Counted from the first letter of the stretch, positions 1 to 10,620 are shown. The stretch: 64,000 bases of DNA from Kitagawia praeruptora (GCA_037693485.1 CM075349.1:74007001-74071000), one strand, 5' to 3'. Program-made: numbers and translations. The notes: generated from the letters alone by a model not told the origin.

Positions 1-201
1 ATATAAACAATTCTGAACGAGCTTATACATACACAAAAAAGGTAATTAAAGGTAATGATACATAAAGGCAGTTGATAAAATATATTCGATAAGTAATACA
101 TTAAAAGGCAATTTTATTGACAAACTTTGACTACTAAAAGGCAACAATACATAAATAATTACTTCTGCATAATACAATAGTTCGGAATTTATGTGAAAAC
201 A

Positions 202-927
202 CTAGACAGTTTTCCCGACTACTTTTGGCTTAATTATAACTTTTGTTGGCGGCATGTCTTCTCTAGCCCAATTCATCACATCTCTAACATGACCTCCTAT
301 TCCATAACCATGGTGAATATCATGTAAAACCGGATCAGTCCCATCATCCTCATTCCCATTTTCAGTTTCGACATCACACCAGCCCCTTGGTAATCTTTTG
401 ATAACGTTATGAAATGTCTTCTCAGTTGGATCTTCTATGTAAAACACCTATTTTACTTGGGAAGCGATAACATATCGATCAGATTTTTGAATTATTCTAT
501 TAAAATTCACTCGAGTCAGGCCATACAAATCTTTTTCTGCATGGTACCAGCAACACTTGAATAAAACCACAGTGAAATCTCCCCAGTAGTCAATTTCTAG
601 GATTTCTTCAATTGATCCGTAGTAATCGACATCACCAACCTGTGGATTCTGATCTTTCGAGCTTGCAAAGCTAGTGGTCAAGGAAGACTGAAATACACCA
701 CTATTCTGTGTTGTACACTTAGCATCTCTTTCTTTTGTACAAAATCGGAATCCATTAATAACATACCCACTGAACCTCTTAGCTGATGGATTAGGGCCCA
801 ATGCGAGAAGTTCTAGTTCCTTCGAAATGAACTCTTTTTTCCCAACCTCTAGCTTCAACCACTTCCAAAAATCTTCCATATGTGCCCTCTCCTTTTTATA
901 TCTTTTTGATATTGCATGACCATCCAT
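202..927 (-). pseudogene. CACTA transposase distal part, DUF4216-like
   Basis: Two abutting open segments (448-927 and 202-447) together form a DUF4216-like region. Its features are FSGYVINGFRFCTKERD near the start, QNSGVFQSSLTTSFASSKDQ, then VGDVDYYGSIEEILEIDYW, VVLFKCCWYHAEKD and, in the second piece, VFYIEDPTEKTFHNVIKRLPRGW. Family members carry this domain at the C-terminal end of the transposase polyprotein. A single stop separates the two pieces in the same reading direction. The acidic tail with a predicted end at 202 resembles other CACTA proteins. The stretch 1-201 is AT-rich and non-coding; it probably holds the 3' untranslated part of the element. Confidence 0.82.
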
Positions 928-1019
928 TAAAGATCGATGTTCCCTACAATAATCACCTAGTTAATATTACCAAGAAAAAACCAATCTAATTCTTATTAAA
1001 ATAAATTAGACCTTAAAAC

Positions 1020-1577
1020 TTACTCAATTAAACTCTGGATGTCCTTGTTACCACAGTTGAATAAAATATACCGATGACATGCCATCAATTCAGATTCTTC
1101 AAGATGTACAGGTTTTCCATCTTTACTTCTTCTTATGCAAACTGGATATTCCATCTTTTCTGGACAACTCTCGAATTTTGGTACTGTGTCACCACTTAAA
1201 AATCGAGAGCAGAATGTCAAGCACTCTTCTTCAAGGTATCCTTCAGCGATAGAACCCTCTGGTTTAGACTTGTTACGCGCATAAGATTTCAGCTTACCTA
1301 GATAACGCTCAATTGGCCACATGCTTCTCAAGTGTGCAGGTCCCCCATCTTCAACTTCCTTGACCAAATGAACCAACAAGTGAAACATTATGTCAAAGAA
1401 AGCTTGTGGAAAAATTGTCTCAAAACTGCAAACAATTTTAACAATTTCTTCTTGTAGTCTCTTCATATCACGTAAATCGACTTCTTTGCTCCAAAGAGCT
1501 CTTAGAAATGCACCAAGTCTGATCAAAGGAACAGCAACCTCGGCTTTCAATGTTTTTTTCACTGCAAATTGTAACAA
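1020..1577 (-). pseudogene. CACTA transposase C-terminal region, DUF4218-like
   Basis: This 185-residue open segment continues the TNP2 segment in a shifted frame. It has the DUF4218 hallmark blocks: LRALWSKEVDLRDMKRL, ETIFPQAFFDIMFHLLVHL, then RSMWPIERYLGKLKSYARN and PEGSIAEGYLEEECLTFCS. These follow TNP2 in plant CACTA proteins; their biochemical role is not established. The bases just upstream (1578-1656, read on the minus strand) still encode family-like residues (GYKSHDAHFILQYLLQFA), so the real coding region extends beyond the displayed Met. Treat it as an internal piece of one broken gene. Confidence 0.88.
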
Positions 1578-1656
1578 GTATTGAAGAATAAAATGGGCAT
1601 CGTGGCTCTTATACCCTGAGATTGTCCTTTCCTTCGTGTGAACATATCGACTGACA

Positions 1657-2925
1657 TTAGCTGCACAGCCGTATGGCAGTTAGGCATTCTCCAAAACTAA
1701 GCAAAATATTTCTTTTTCTTTTTTTCGTCATGTCAAAGATAGCAGCCTTAATCACATGATATTTTCCATCACTTGATTTAACTCGATGAAGGACCTTCCT
1801 GATTCCCAGATCTTTTAAATCAAAACGAGCATTCAAATGGTCTTTCGACTTGCCGCTAATATTCAACAAAGTACCAAGTATATTGTCACATGTGTTTTTT
1901 TTTATATGCATAACATCAAGGTTATGCCGCAACAAATTGTGACTCCAATACGGTAAATTGAAAGATATCGACTTTTTTTTGAAAGGGGAATCCCTTTTAC
2001 GCTTTGTACCTCTTTTGCCCTTTGTCTTGCTGTTGACATTTCCAAATTCATTTTCAAAGCCCGACAATAATTCAAGTATATCTGCTCCGGTTAAAACTGG
2101 TGGAGCCTGTCCCATTTCAACTTCACCATTGAATCTTCTTTTGTCAAACCTCCACTTGTGCTCCGGATCTAAAAATTTTCTATGATTCATGTAGCACATT
2201 TTTTTACTATGTTTCAAGTATTGTGAAGATGTTTCATAATGGCATATGGGACTGGCCAATTTACCCTTTGTACTCCAACCGGATAACATCGCATATCTTG
2301 GAAAATCGCTAATGGTCCATAAAACACTTGCACGTAGCGTAAAATTTTCATCAGTCAACGCATCAAAGGTTTTTATGCCTATATCCCATAATTCTTTCAA
2401 CTCTTGAATTAGAGGCTGCATATATACATCAATACTATTCTTCGGAGAATCTGGACCGGAGATGATTGTTGATAGAATCAAATTTTCAGGCTTCATGCAT
2501 AGCCAAGGTGGGAGGTTGTAATTTACCAAAACAATTGGCCATGTTGAGTGAACTGAACTCATTGTACGGTAAGGACTAAATCCATTAGCGGCTACACCAA
2601 GTCGGATATTTCTATTTTCTACTGCAAAATCAGGATACCTTGCATCCATCGCCTGCCAAGCCTTGGCATCAGCTGGATGTCTAAGTTTCCCGTCTTTTAT
2701 TCGTCTGATGTCATGCCATAACATAAGTTTAGCATACTCCTTTGACATATACAACCTTTGCAGCCTTGGTTTCAACGGAAAATAGCGGATAAGTTTTGCG
2801 GGGACTTTGCGAATCACCTTCTTTGGATCATTGTCACTGCTGCCTTCCCTTTCCACTACTGCCCATCTTGAAAAACCACAAGTTTCACAAACATCTTTAT
2901 CTTTATTTTCTGCCCAGTACAACAT
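1657..2925 (-). pseudogene. CACTA transposase TNP2 domain
   Basis: This 422-residue open segment is the catalytic core region of a TNP2-family CACTA transposase. Recognisable family blocks in order are YFPLKPRLQRLY, LRHPADAKAWQAMD, ANGFSPYRTMSSVHSTWP, YNLPPWLCMKPENL, a PDSPKNSIDVYMQPLI-like block, LWTISDFPRYAMLSGWSTKG and DVMHIKKNTCDNILGTLLN. Family proteins cut and paste elements with CACTA ends. The upstream motif HACPNDC (just past 2925) lies in another frame, and the downstream part runs into a frameshift in a lysine-codon homopolymer near 1700-1725, after which the protein continues in the 1020-1577 segment. Those breaks make it non-functional as it stands. Confidence 0.92.
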
Positions 2926-3017
2926 GCAATCGTTTGGACATGCGTGTATTTTTCGTAACTAAGACCTAAATCTTTAATGATATTCTTTGCGGCATTGAAA
3001 GATAAAGGAATGTGGGC

Positions 3018-3593
3018 CTATGGAAAAGCATCTCTTATCAACTCTAGTAAATCCTCGAATGCAGCCTCCGTAATTCCATGTTCACATTTTAAAGAATAAA
3101 ACCTAAGGATAAAACTTAATCGCGAATATTTTGAACAGCCTGGATGTAGCGGTTGCTTTCCATCTTCAACATGGCGATGAAATTTATCGTCCTGGGCATC
3201 TGTCGTGTCCTCATCTTCACTATTTTGCATACCATGAGTACGATGAAACATGTTGTCTAGATTATCTCCAAAACCTATATTAGCATCACGATCCATATCT
3301 TCCTCACAGCTTAGTCGAGAAACCTCACACATCCATTCCATATACAATGGAGATGGACCATTGTATATGAGATGGTCGTATATTGTATCTTGATGAAACC
3401 ACTTGTCATTTTTACATTTCTTGCAGGGAAATGTTATTTCATCACCTACGGAAAATCTAGAAACTGCATTCCGAATAAAATCTTTTATTCCGCTAAGGTA
3501 ACCATCACTAAACTTTGGAAGTGTTATCCATGAGTTTCCTTCGTCGTCTATCACTACATTAATATCAAGCACGCTTATATTAACTACACTCAC
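3018..3593 (-). pseudogene. CACTA transposase N-terminal part (transposase-associated domain)
   Basis: This 191-residue open segment contains a Cys/His-rich block (FPCKKCKNDKWF, then IYDHLIYNGPSPLYMEW) at about residues 52-87. It matches the transposase-associated domain found upstream of TNP2 in plant CACTA proteins, presumed to bind DNA near the element ends. The acidic stretch after it is normal for the family. The frame stops at a TAG just after ELIRDAFP. The expected continuation (AHIPLSFNAAKNIIKDLG) follows directly beyond that stop, and a one-base frameshift comes next. This is therefore the first piece of one broken gene that continues into 1657-2925, not a separate gene. The start was taken at the first in-frame Met; an intron or upstream exon cannot be excluded. 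Confidence 0.85.
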
Positions 3594-4008
3594 CTAAGCA
3601 AACAGCTACCTTTCAAGACCTAACTAAATATACAAATAAGTGGAATATATATACATGAGTTAAAACACCCAAGCAATAATTGTAATATATATATATACTC
3701 ACTTAGTTCTAAGTCAGTTGGGGAAGCTTTAGTGTTTATTCAAAGATGAAATTGAAGTCTGAGGCATAACATGGCAGTAGCAAACAGAGCACAGCAGCAA
3801 ACACACATAAATGCAAATTATCGTAGATTTTATGCATACCATACAATACAGATATTATCACACAAACTAACGTATAAATTCAAATTATCGCAGATTTTAA
3901 TAATATATCATAAATTCGAGAAACACATTGACTTTAGGCATATCATTCAGATTATTACAGATTCAATTTATCACAAAAATGACCCCTTCTCCTCTCATGG
4001 GAGATAGA

Positions 4009-4072
4009 CAGAGAGATGGAGAGATGGACGGAGATGGAGAGGGAGAGGGATGGGGAGAGAGAGAGAGGGGGG

Positions 4073-4107
<35 letters not shown>

Positions 4108-4156
4108 AGAGAGAGGGAGAGAGAGAGAGAGGGAGAGGGAGAAGGAGAGAGGAAGA

Positions 4157-4203
<47 letters not shown>

Positions 4204-4265
4204 GTGAGAAAGAGATGGAGAGAGACCGAGAGAGAAGGGTGAGAGAGAGAGAGATGGAGAGATAG
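4009..4265. repeat. (GA)n-rich microsatellite
   Basis: An almost pure purine run of GA, GGA and GAGAGG units about 255 bases long lies in the leader of the CACTA element. It creates long spurious reading frames on both strands (Arg/Glu-rich or Ser/Leu-rich) that are not genes. A comparable CT-rich stretch sits at the same relative place in the complete CACTA element at 12300-12680, so pyrimidine-rich leaders may be a family trait. Confidence 0.95.
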
Positions 4266-5195
4266 GGGTCAAAATCGAAGCATGCAACACATATATATAT
4301 ATATACAAATCGAAGCATTAACACATTTATATTTACAGATCGAAGGATAAAAAGAGAGATTTATACCTTAATTGCAAGTGAGAGAGGCTGATTGAGTCCA
4401 ATTAACCCTTAATCCAACCCTAACCCTAATCCGCAAGTGAGGTAAAGCTTGAGTGAGCGTTAGCGAGATTTAGTGTGAGCTTCAGTGAGCATGAGCGAGC
4501 TTGAGTGTGAAATTTGACTGCGAGAGAGAGGCAGAGAGGTGTGTGAGTGAGGTTCGAGAGAGAGCGGTGAGTGAGAGAGAGAGGTGAGTATGTGACCTAA
4601 TTGACCAATTTTCCCCAATTCTCCCGACTTAACTAAATTTTGAAAGCCCGCTTTCCTTTTTTATTTTTTGATGAAAGCCCGCTTTAATTTTCATTTCCAT
4701 TTTGTATCAGCCGTCAGCCACAACCAATACACGTACGTTTTTTCCCCAATTTTTCCTTATGTTTTTTTTTTAAAGACCAATTTTTCCATATGTTACTTTT
4801 TCTTTCTAATATTACAAAAATAATTATTTTTCTTGTAAAAATTGTATGAAAATAAAGTGTAATATTTCAATTATAGAATAATAATTTAAACATATTATAC
4901 TCAATAATTATAGAATATTATTTTTATAATAATAAATTCAATGACTTGATTAAAATTATTGAAATTTAAATTTTAATAATTATTAAATCGTTAATTATAA
5001 ATAAAATTCAAAAATATGTTAATTATACTCTAAGGTAACACAGCTCATGGTGTTACTAAGTTTAACACCTTCCACATCTAAGGTAACATACCTTTAAGGA
5101 TATGGTAACACCAAAACTAGAGTGTTGTAGTAGCTCCAAAATTTCATAGCTATGGTAACACCGAGAAGGTAACACCCCCCTAAGTGTTGAGGAAA

Positions 5196-5213
5196 GCCAT
5201 CTATGGCGTAGTG
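5196..5213 (-). repeat. CACTA terminal inverted repeat, copy 1
   Basis: The sequence reads CACTACGCCATAGATGGC on the minus strand and marks the outer end of the transposase-bearing element. The same 18-base motif recurs at 5920-5937, at 11596-11613 in the opposite orientation, and with one mismatch at 17381-17398. Confidence 0.85.
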
Positions 5214-5937
5214 TGAGAATGTTTTGTGTAACTCTTTTTTGTTATCACTATTGTTTTCACAAGGCGGCAAAATTCCCGCTTTTAACACATTGCAAAAATT
5301 CGGAACGCGCCATAGACACAGTCACACAGCTACATTATTTTTTCATTTATTTTAAACTTTTTTATTTAAAAATTTCATCAATTAAAATTTTATAACTGTG
5401 TAGTTTTTATATAAATGTCATATTTCACTTCAATAATGAATATAGAATTTTTTTTTTTAACATTAAATTTCATATTTATTCTCAAAATTTATTCATTTTG
5501 TGTAAAATTTGTAAAATTCAATTTTTAAAAATAAAATAAAATAAAATTTGGTCTATTTATTAAGTTTTTCTAATAATTTGGTCTATTATCAAATTATGAA
5601 AAATGACATTTTATAAAAATGTCAATATTGACTCTAATAACAAACTTTGAAAATCTAATTATATATTTTTTCAAATTAATTAATTTTAATTCACAATAAT
5701 TATTTTTTTCAATATTTTGTTGGAAACGTAAAGTTATGTTTAAATCATATTAACGGCAACACTTCACAAGGGTTGCAACTTGCTACGTTTCTTTTAGCTA
5801 CGGCAACACCATGTTTTGTATACAGCAACATCAAATAAAAAACGTTGCAGTAGGCAGAAAGTTTAGAGCTACTACAACATTTTTCAAGGCAACACCAAAA
5901 AAAAAAAGTGTTGCTGCAGGCCATCTATGGCGTAGTG
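5214..5937 (-). mobile_element. 5' terminal fragment of a second CACTA element
   Basis: This stretch ends at 5937 with the same CACTA terminus and is, read on the minus strand, closely similar to the 5' terminal 600 bases of the complete element at 11596. Shared features are subterminal GTTGC/GCAACAC motifs, a GTATACAAAACATGGTGTTGC-type block, the GCAACTTGCTACGTTTC block and the AT-rich tract that follows. The inner end is at or near the 5213 terminus of the transposase-bearing element. Either that element inserted into this one, or this copy is truncated. It has no coding capacity. Confidence 0.75.
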
Positions 5938-6036
5938 AATATGAGATAAAATCGAAATCTTATCATTTATCGTATTTCTAATTAAAAAATAATATCATTA
6001 TATGAATAGCCTCGGATGAGAACTTAATTCAATGTC

Positions 6037-6064
6037 CGTGCTTTACACGGGCTTTTATGCTAGT
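6037..6064 (+). mobile_element. Candidate Helitron 3' terminus
   Basis: A short hairpin (CCGTG, loop, CACGG) is followed 10 bases later by CTAGT, the arrangement of plant Helitron 3' ends (hairpin plus CTRR). The start of the element was not found. Low sequence complexity makes this tentative. Confidence 0.5.
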
Positions 6065-6156
6065 TTAACTATTATAAAGACAAACATATAAAATTAAAAC
6101 ATCATTTTGTTTCCAATATGAAGTATTGGAAATTTGTTTATATTAATATATGGTTA

Positions 6157-6160
<4 letters not shown>

Positions 6161-6202
<42 letters not shown>
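6161..6202. repeat. (TA)n microsatellite
   Basis: Twenty-one TA dinucleotides in a row. The flanks 6065-6160 and 6203-6290 are AT-rich and hold no gene that I can see. Confidence 0.95.
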
Positions 6203-6205
<3 letters not shown>

Positions 6206-6289
6206 AGGATCTAGGGAAAACCTCGTTTAATGGAAAACTTAGAAAACTAAATCGAAATATAGCATATATTAAAGTGTGGTGAAATTGAG

Positions 6290-6480
6290 TCGGGATTGAA
6301 AATCGGGGCGGGGGTCGGAGATCGGGCCGGGGACACATAAAAACCTGGCCCCGGCCCGTTCTCCGATTTTTTTTTGAAAATTATCCCCCTCACCGGCCCG
6401 TACCCGAAAAAATCCCCGAATCCCTGCCCTGTTCGATGCGGGGATCTGATCGGGATCGGGCGGCAGGGATGAATGCCCAT
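6290..6480. repeat. GC-rich degenerate GGGGATCGGG-type repeat block
   Basis: A locally GC-rich block built of degenerate CGGGGA, GATCGGG and GGCCCGT motifs, ending with GGATGAATGCCCATCCC. Such blocks are typical of subterminal regions of plant hAT-like non-autonomous elements, as in the better-preserved element at 7036-7574. No matching left terminus was found. From 6480 to 7035 there is a purine-rich stretch (6690-6900) without a credible gene. Confidence 0.45.
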
Positions 6481-7035
6481 CCCTATCTCTATTTTTACAG
6501 TAAAATCCATCTTCTTCAAATTAAAACCCCCAAAATCAAAACCCACTTCAATTCTCAATCTTTCTCCCCTAATCAAACCATAATTTCACCCTAATTCAAT
6601 TAATCTGTTTACAAATATCTGATTTCTAAAATTTATGTGTTCCATGTTTGATTCTTGTGACATTTTGTTTGTTAATTATTTGTTTGATATGTGATGAGGG
6701 AGACGACGAGGAGAGAGAGAGACGACGGAAGAGGGTGGGTGACGACGGAAAGAGGGAGACAACGGGAGAAAGTGAGAGAGATAACGAGGGAGAGAGGGAA
6801 GAATGAAGAGAGGGAAGATGAACAAAGCTCTTTCTCTGTTTTGGTGTATGTGGTTGTAGGAGGAGAAGATGATGAAGAGCGATGGCAGATAGTGAATGGA
6901 TGAATTTGTGATTTGATTTTGGAGACGTTGGTGTGATAATATTGGGGCAGTTGCCAGCGACAGTTACCAACGGTGGTGGTAGTTGCAGGTGGTGGTGGCT
7001 GTGGCGGCTAGTTAATGTTGAAGAAGGGTGAGAGA

Positions 7036-7574
7036 TAGGGCTGGCAATTTTAGGTATTGGGTCGGATTCGGGTCGGGTTCGGGTCGGGTTGATAGACTCG
7101 GATCAGAAATTTGACCCAACCCGAATCCGACCCAAAATTTTAATGGGTCAGAATATCCAACCCGAACTCGACCCGGACTATCCATGGATAACCCGAACCT
7201 GACCCAAAATAATAGTAATTCATTAATAAATATATATTTTAAATAATAAATAAATAAATACTATTATAATCTTATAATTTAATTTATATTTATATTAAAA
7301 TAAAATATTTAATAATTTAAGCAATAGATAAAGCATAAATAATATAAATATTGGTATTTTTTATAATATATAACATTTTATACTATATATATATATATAC
7401 ACATCGGGTAATTTCGGGTCAGTTTCGGGTAACCCGAAATCAACTCGAAAATGACCCGATTTTTACGGGTCAATTTTGGATCAACCCGAACCCGAAAAAC
7501 TCCAACCTGAATTCGTACTTTGCAGGTCGAATTCGTGTCGGGTTGACGGGTCGGGTCCGATTTTGCCAGCCCTA
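7036..7574. mobile_element. hAT-type non-autonomous element with 8-bp target duplication
   Basis: The ends are TAGGGCTGGCAA on the left and TTGCCAGCCCTA on the right, a perfect 12-base inverted repeat of the hAT kind. The flanks are GTGAGAGA (7028-7035) and GTGGGAGA (7575-7582), an 8-base target duplication with one mismatch, the length expected for hAT. The subterminal regions are packed with GGGTCGGG and CCCGACCC motifs in both orientations; the centre is AT-rich. At 539 bases it encodes no transposase and would depend on a related element. Confidence 0.88.
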
Positions 7575-7582
7575 GTGGGAGA

Positions 7583-8380
7583 TGATGAATTTGGGGTTTC
7601 AATTCGCTTTTGATTTTTGATCTTTGATCTTTGTATGTGTAAATTTTGATAATAAGTTTTATGTTAATGGTTTTGTGTTTAAAAGGGTAAGGTTTGAGCT
7701 TTTGATGTGGCAAAGACGGGGCGAGTACGTGGCATCAAAGCTGGTTATATTTAACGTCCCTCCGTTAAGTCAATTAAGATTTAACGGACGTGAAATATTT
7801 TTAATGTATAATGACCCAATTGAAAGTTATATTGAGTTTGGTAATTCGTTTGAAAGGTTTTTTCGGCTAGTGATTTAACTGAAAGTTTTAGTATAGTACA
7901 GTGATGATTTTGCCCATTTACCCTTTCCCTAATTATATACCATTTTTACATGTACTAGCTTATAACTCGTGCTTCTTTTGAATATTAAATAATATCTTTT
8001 TATAATAAAATTAAATTTTTATATAATTTTCTAGTTTTATAGTTATTTTAATTTTAATTTAATATGTATTAGTCAAAAGCTCATTTATTGTTTAGAACTA
8101 ATAATATAAATTCTTAACTTTAATTTGTTGTTAATGAGATTCGAACCTTGGGTATTAGTTAATTAGCACAAATATGGAATATTTCTTAGTGTTAGATCTA
8201 ACGGTTCTCATCGGTTTAATAAAAATCTAATGATCATTATTATTTGTATGGTTGAACCATTGAACCAAATTACGAACAATTATCCCCTAATTTGCTTATT
8301 ATAATTTAGTATAGATATTTGTGTGTATACGTGCATGTATTCCTTAGAAGAGAAGAATTGTAAAGAGAAATTAAGAAAGA
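7583..8380. other. AT-rich intergenic stretch with faint transposon traces
   Basis: No gene was recognised. At 7954-7975, read on the minus strand, GAGTTATAAGCTAGT resembles a Helitron 3' end but lacks a convincing hairpin. At 8135-8150 on the minus strand a pol III box B-like motif (GGTTCGAATCTC) hints at an old SINE, without a clear box A. Confidence 0.4.
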
Positions 8381-8412
8381 ACTAGCCTTATAACCCGTGC
8401 GAGGCACGGGTC
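8381..8412 (-). mobile_element. Helitron 3' terminus (minus strand)
   Basis: Read on the minus strand the sequence has GACCCGTGCCTCGCACGGGT, an almost perfect hairpin, followed by TATAAGG and CTAGT. This is the usual 3' end of a plant Helitron, and the base beyond is T as expected for insertion at AT. The body of this element would lie to the right of 8381. The 5' TC end was not located, so its extent is unknown; the gene-fragment cluster to the right could be its cargo. Confidence 0.6.
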
Positions 8413-8418
8413 ATTCTC

Positions 8419-8588
8419 TAGCATGCTATGTATATTTCGAAAAAAATGGGTTTGAATGTGCAGGTGGTACAAGTTGAATTATCATCTCTGCACGGGTTAT
8501 GAGGTAGCATGCTATGTATATTTCGAAAAAATGGGTTTGAATGTGCAGGTGGTACAAGTTGAATTATCATCTCTGCACGGTTATGAGG
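8419..8588. repeat. Tandem duplication, two units of about 86 bp
   Basis: The unit beginning TAGCATGCTATGTATATTTC and ending near CTCTGCACGGGTTATGAGG occurs twice in direct succession (8419-8504 and 8505-8588). The copies differ by a couple of single-base indels, so the duplication is recent. It lies immediately inside the Helitron terminus. Confidence 0.85.
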
Positions 8589-8864
8589 CCGCTTAGAACC
8601 CTATTTTCGGGTAAGTGAGATTTTCGCTACATTAGAAAAAAGTGTTTTAAGCGTCTAAAATTTCATTTACATAGTAAAAACAATTGTTCACACAATTGAA
8701 TCATTATATACGTATTTGACATTCTCTTGTGGATTCTCCTGCGAATTTTTTTTTTGTCAGAACTCTTCTACGAAAGTTGATTATATATACACTACAGTGG
8801 TGAACAACGACTGAGTGTGCTAGGCTGTTTGCAAGCTGAAGTAACTCCATGTTCAGATCATTAC

Positions 8865-9325
8865 TCTAATTCCCATGTGAGTTGGCAGAAACATAAACGT
8901 TGCTTTGGTGGACTTCCTTACTGCATTATAACCTTCTTGGTAGTATCTGGTTAAGGCATCCAAAGTAACACTTGGCGCAAGTGGCTTCATTTATCAACTC
9001 AAATGCCAAGAGAATCGGGTGTCCTGCAAAATCTATAAACAAATAATATCCCATCCAATAAGATACCACATCACCATATCAAGGAAAATAACCACATATT
9101 ACTATTAAATTGTTGATGATCCAGGTTCAGTACATATAGTTGTGACCTCACTTGGTACGATGTACAATATGTTTATTATAGCAACCATAATTTGTATGTT
9201 GGTGTACAATTATAATATGTTTTGGACGATATCTCTTACCTTTGTGGTAGAAAGTCGAATACGACAACAATTTCATATTTTCATCTATATGACCATATTG
9301 TAATTCCCGAAGCAAACAGCACAAA
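8865..9325 (-). pseudogene. GH5 exo-1,3-beta-glucanase-like exons (catalytic region), broken
   Basis: Two exon-like pieces on the minus strand match the catalytic part of plant glycoside hydrolase family 5 exo-1,3-beta-glucanases, which act on cell-wall or callose glucans. The exon ending at 9240 encodes EIVVVFDFLPQR before a GTAAG donor; family members read ETVAVIDFLAQR. The exon starting at 9032 after a TAG acceptor encodes FAGHPILLAFELINE and then, in another frame, PLAPSVTLDALTRYYQEGYN and AVRKSTKATF. The family has ELMNEPLAPGVTLD here, with the catalytic acid/base Glu in the NEP motif. The frameshift falls exactly at that motif, and stops lie in the 9240-9325 exon. A third candidate exon is at 9417-9488. 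Recognition is by remembered family motifs; the match is strong over about 45 residues. Confidence 0.75.
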
Positions 9326-9416
9326 CAAAAACAACAAAAATATATTATGTACAAAATGACCAATGTTAACTTAGGTTATGACTTATGACTTATGAGATTG
9401 GTTATAGATATATTAC

Positions 9417-9488
9417 CTCATAGAACTTTTTAGAGGAAAACTTGCCCCAAGTACCAATATATGTTGTCCATCCAGCAACCACTTGCAT
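9417..9488 (-). pseudogene. Exon-like segment, possibly part of the GH5 remnant
   Basis: A 24-codon open segment with a good acceptor (AG before 9488) and donor (GTAATAT after 9417) encodes MQVVAGWTTYIGTWGKFSSK followed by KFYE. The spacing HW-TYI-DF-F-S of GH5 exo-glucanases is vaguely present (GWTTYI, KFSS) and it lies upstream of the catalytic exons in the right order. The assignment is weak. Confidence 0.35.
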
Positions 9489-9528
9489 CTAATTTAGCCA
9501 GCATGAAATGTATTACACAGAAATGCTA

Positions 9529-9697
9529 AGAGAAATGCTAGGGATCCCGAAAATGATGAGGTGGCAATCATTGATTGGATATTTAATTTAAAAATAAAAA
9601 GGCTCTCATGTATGCACATCAATAGCACAAATCAAATCATGCCACTTGGCATTCGGGAACAAATTGGGAACCATTTCGGATCCCTAGCATTGCTCTT
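9529..9697. mobile_element. Small MITE with TA flanks
   Basis: A 169-base element whose ends, AGAGAAATGCTAGGGATCC and the reverse complement of AAGAGCAATGCTAGGGATCC, form an inverted repeat of about 20 bases. TA dinucleotides flank it on both sides, consistent with a Tc1/mariner-type MITE. The short reading frame across it is not a gene. Confidence 0.7.
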
Positions 9698-10350
9698 TAT
9701 TACATGTTTGGGTTACCCATGCATCCTGGTAAGACGTCATACAGAATTATAAGTAGATTATATACTAAACAATGCAGCTAACATTAGTGATCAACTGATC
9801 ATAACTATCTTCAACAAAGTGATCCTCAAAACTAATATATTTTTTCTTTCATACTTAATACCTCTTCAAAAATATAATATGTAGAGTTCTATAATTAAAT
9901 ATTTATATATTATGTTTCTTCTTCGTATTTTCTTGTAAATAATTTACTTATTTGTGATTAATATTATAGAATTGTTTTAAGTAAAAATTTAAATGTGTGA
10001 GGAATTTAACGATAACATAATGTGCATATTTTAAGTTTTAAAAGATATTATGTTGTTTATCAATAATGAAATCAATAAAAAAAATTAATTGAAAAAAGTT
10101 TAGCATCATATAACCAAGCATAATTACACCGAAAGCTCAAAATAGAACTCTTTCTAAAAAAACTAAGTCAATAATTTTAAAAATATTATCTAAAATTCAG
10201 GAAAAAGTTGTAAATATTCTCATAACCCTCGTTTACTTCTAAAAGACCAAAGTATATATTGACAATTAGTATTTCCTCTAGATAGCACTGTATGGACAAA
10301 AAAGTTTGAAATTTAATTTGGGAAAAGTACATGTCACTCTAGTTACATAC
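9698..10350. other. AT-rich stretch, no gene seen
   Basis: Low-complexity AT-rich DNA with no recognised coding segment, RNA gene or transposon terminus. It separates the GH5 remnant from the FZR remnant. Confidence 0.5.
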
Positions 10351-10600
10351 CCTATTATCATTTTTGACAAATGCTAATTTACGGTTATCGTATGACCACT
10401 TCAGACCACTGACCTGCCTGAAAATGAACAGAATATGTAAATGGGGGTAATGAAAGAAGATACAAGAAGAGCAAACCAAGCTTAAAAAATACTGGTAAAT
10501 AACCTCTGACTTGTGTCCGCTTAGTTTACTAACATAGTTCGCCTGAGCACGTATATCACGTTGAAGAATACTTTTATCCCTGCTTCCAGAAGATAGTTGA
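10351..10600 (-). pseudogene. FIZZY-RELATED (CDH1/CCS52) WD40 fragment
   Basis: Two exons on the minus strand encode part of the WD40 propeller of a CDC20/CDH1-type activator of the anaphase-promoting complex. The upstream exon (about 10600 to 10504) reads LSSGSRDKSILQRDIRAQ then ANYVSKLSGHKSE and ends at a GT donor. The next exon (10413-10351) starts after a CAG acceptor, reads VSGLKWSYDNRKLAFVKNDN plus R, and stops at a GTATGT donor. Family members have LSSGSRDKNILQRDIR, KLSGHKSEVCGLKWSYDNRE and LASGGNDN, so the splice positions and 55 residues agree closely. The rest of the protein is missing on both sides, and ASGG has become FVK. It is a fragment, abutting the SLAH remnant head to head. 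Confidence 0.85.
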
Positions 10601-10620
10601 GATGTAATCTAGGCTGGTCC

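Larger units (their letters stand above)
1..5213 (-). mobile_element. CACTA (En/Spm) DNA transposon, TNP2 type, degenerate, left end outside window
   Basis: The minus strand carries, in transposase order, a transposase-associated domain, a TNP2 domain, a DUF4218-like block and a DUF4216-like block (202-3593). This is the usual layout of a plant CACTA transposase gene. The high-coordinate end closes with the motif GCCATCTATGGCGTAGTG at 5196-5213, which reads CACTACGCCATAGATGGC on the minus strand, a CACTA-type terminal inverted repeat. Subterminal copies of a GGTAACACC-like motif lie at 5030-5190. Between terminus and gene are a GA-rich microsatellite and a leader with short telobox-like CCCTAA motifs. 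The coding frame is broken by stops and frameshifts, so this copy is not autonomous. That the 5213 terminus belongs to this transposase gene is inferred from position and orientation. No left terminus was found. Confidence 0.82.

Noticed and set aside
3928..4324. Several long overlapping frames rich in Arg/Glu or Ser/Leu
   Set aside because: They are translations of the (GA)n microsatellite on both strands and have no biological signal of their own.
4405..4430. Telomere-like CCCTAACCCTAA motif
   Set aside because: Only two to three degenerate units in a transposon leader; best seen as telobox-like promoter motifs, not an interstitial telomere.
6691..6903. Arg/Glu-rich frame of 70 residues
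   Set aside because: Purine-rich low-complexity DNA; no conserved motif.
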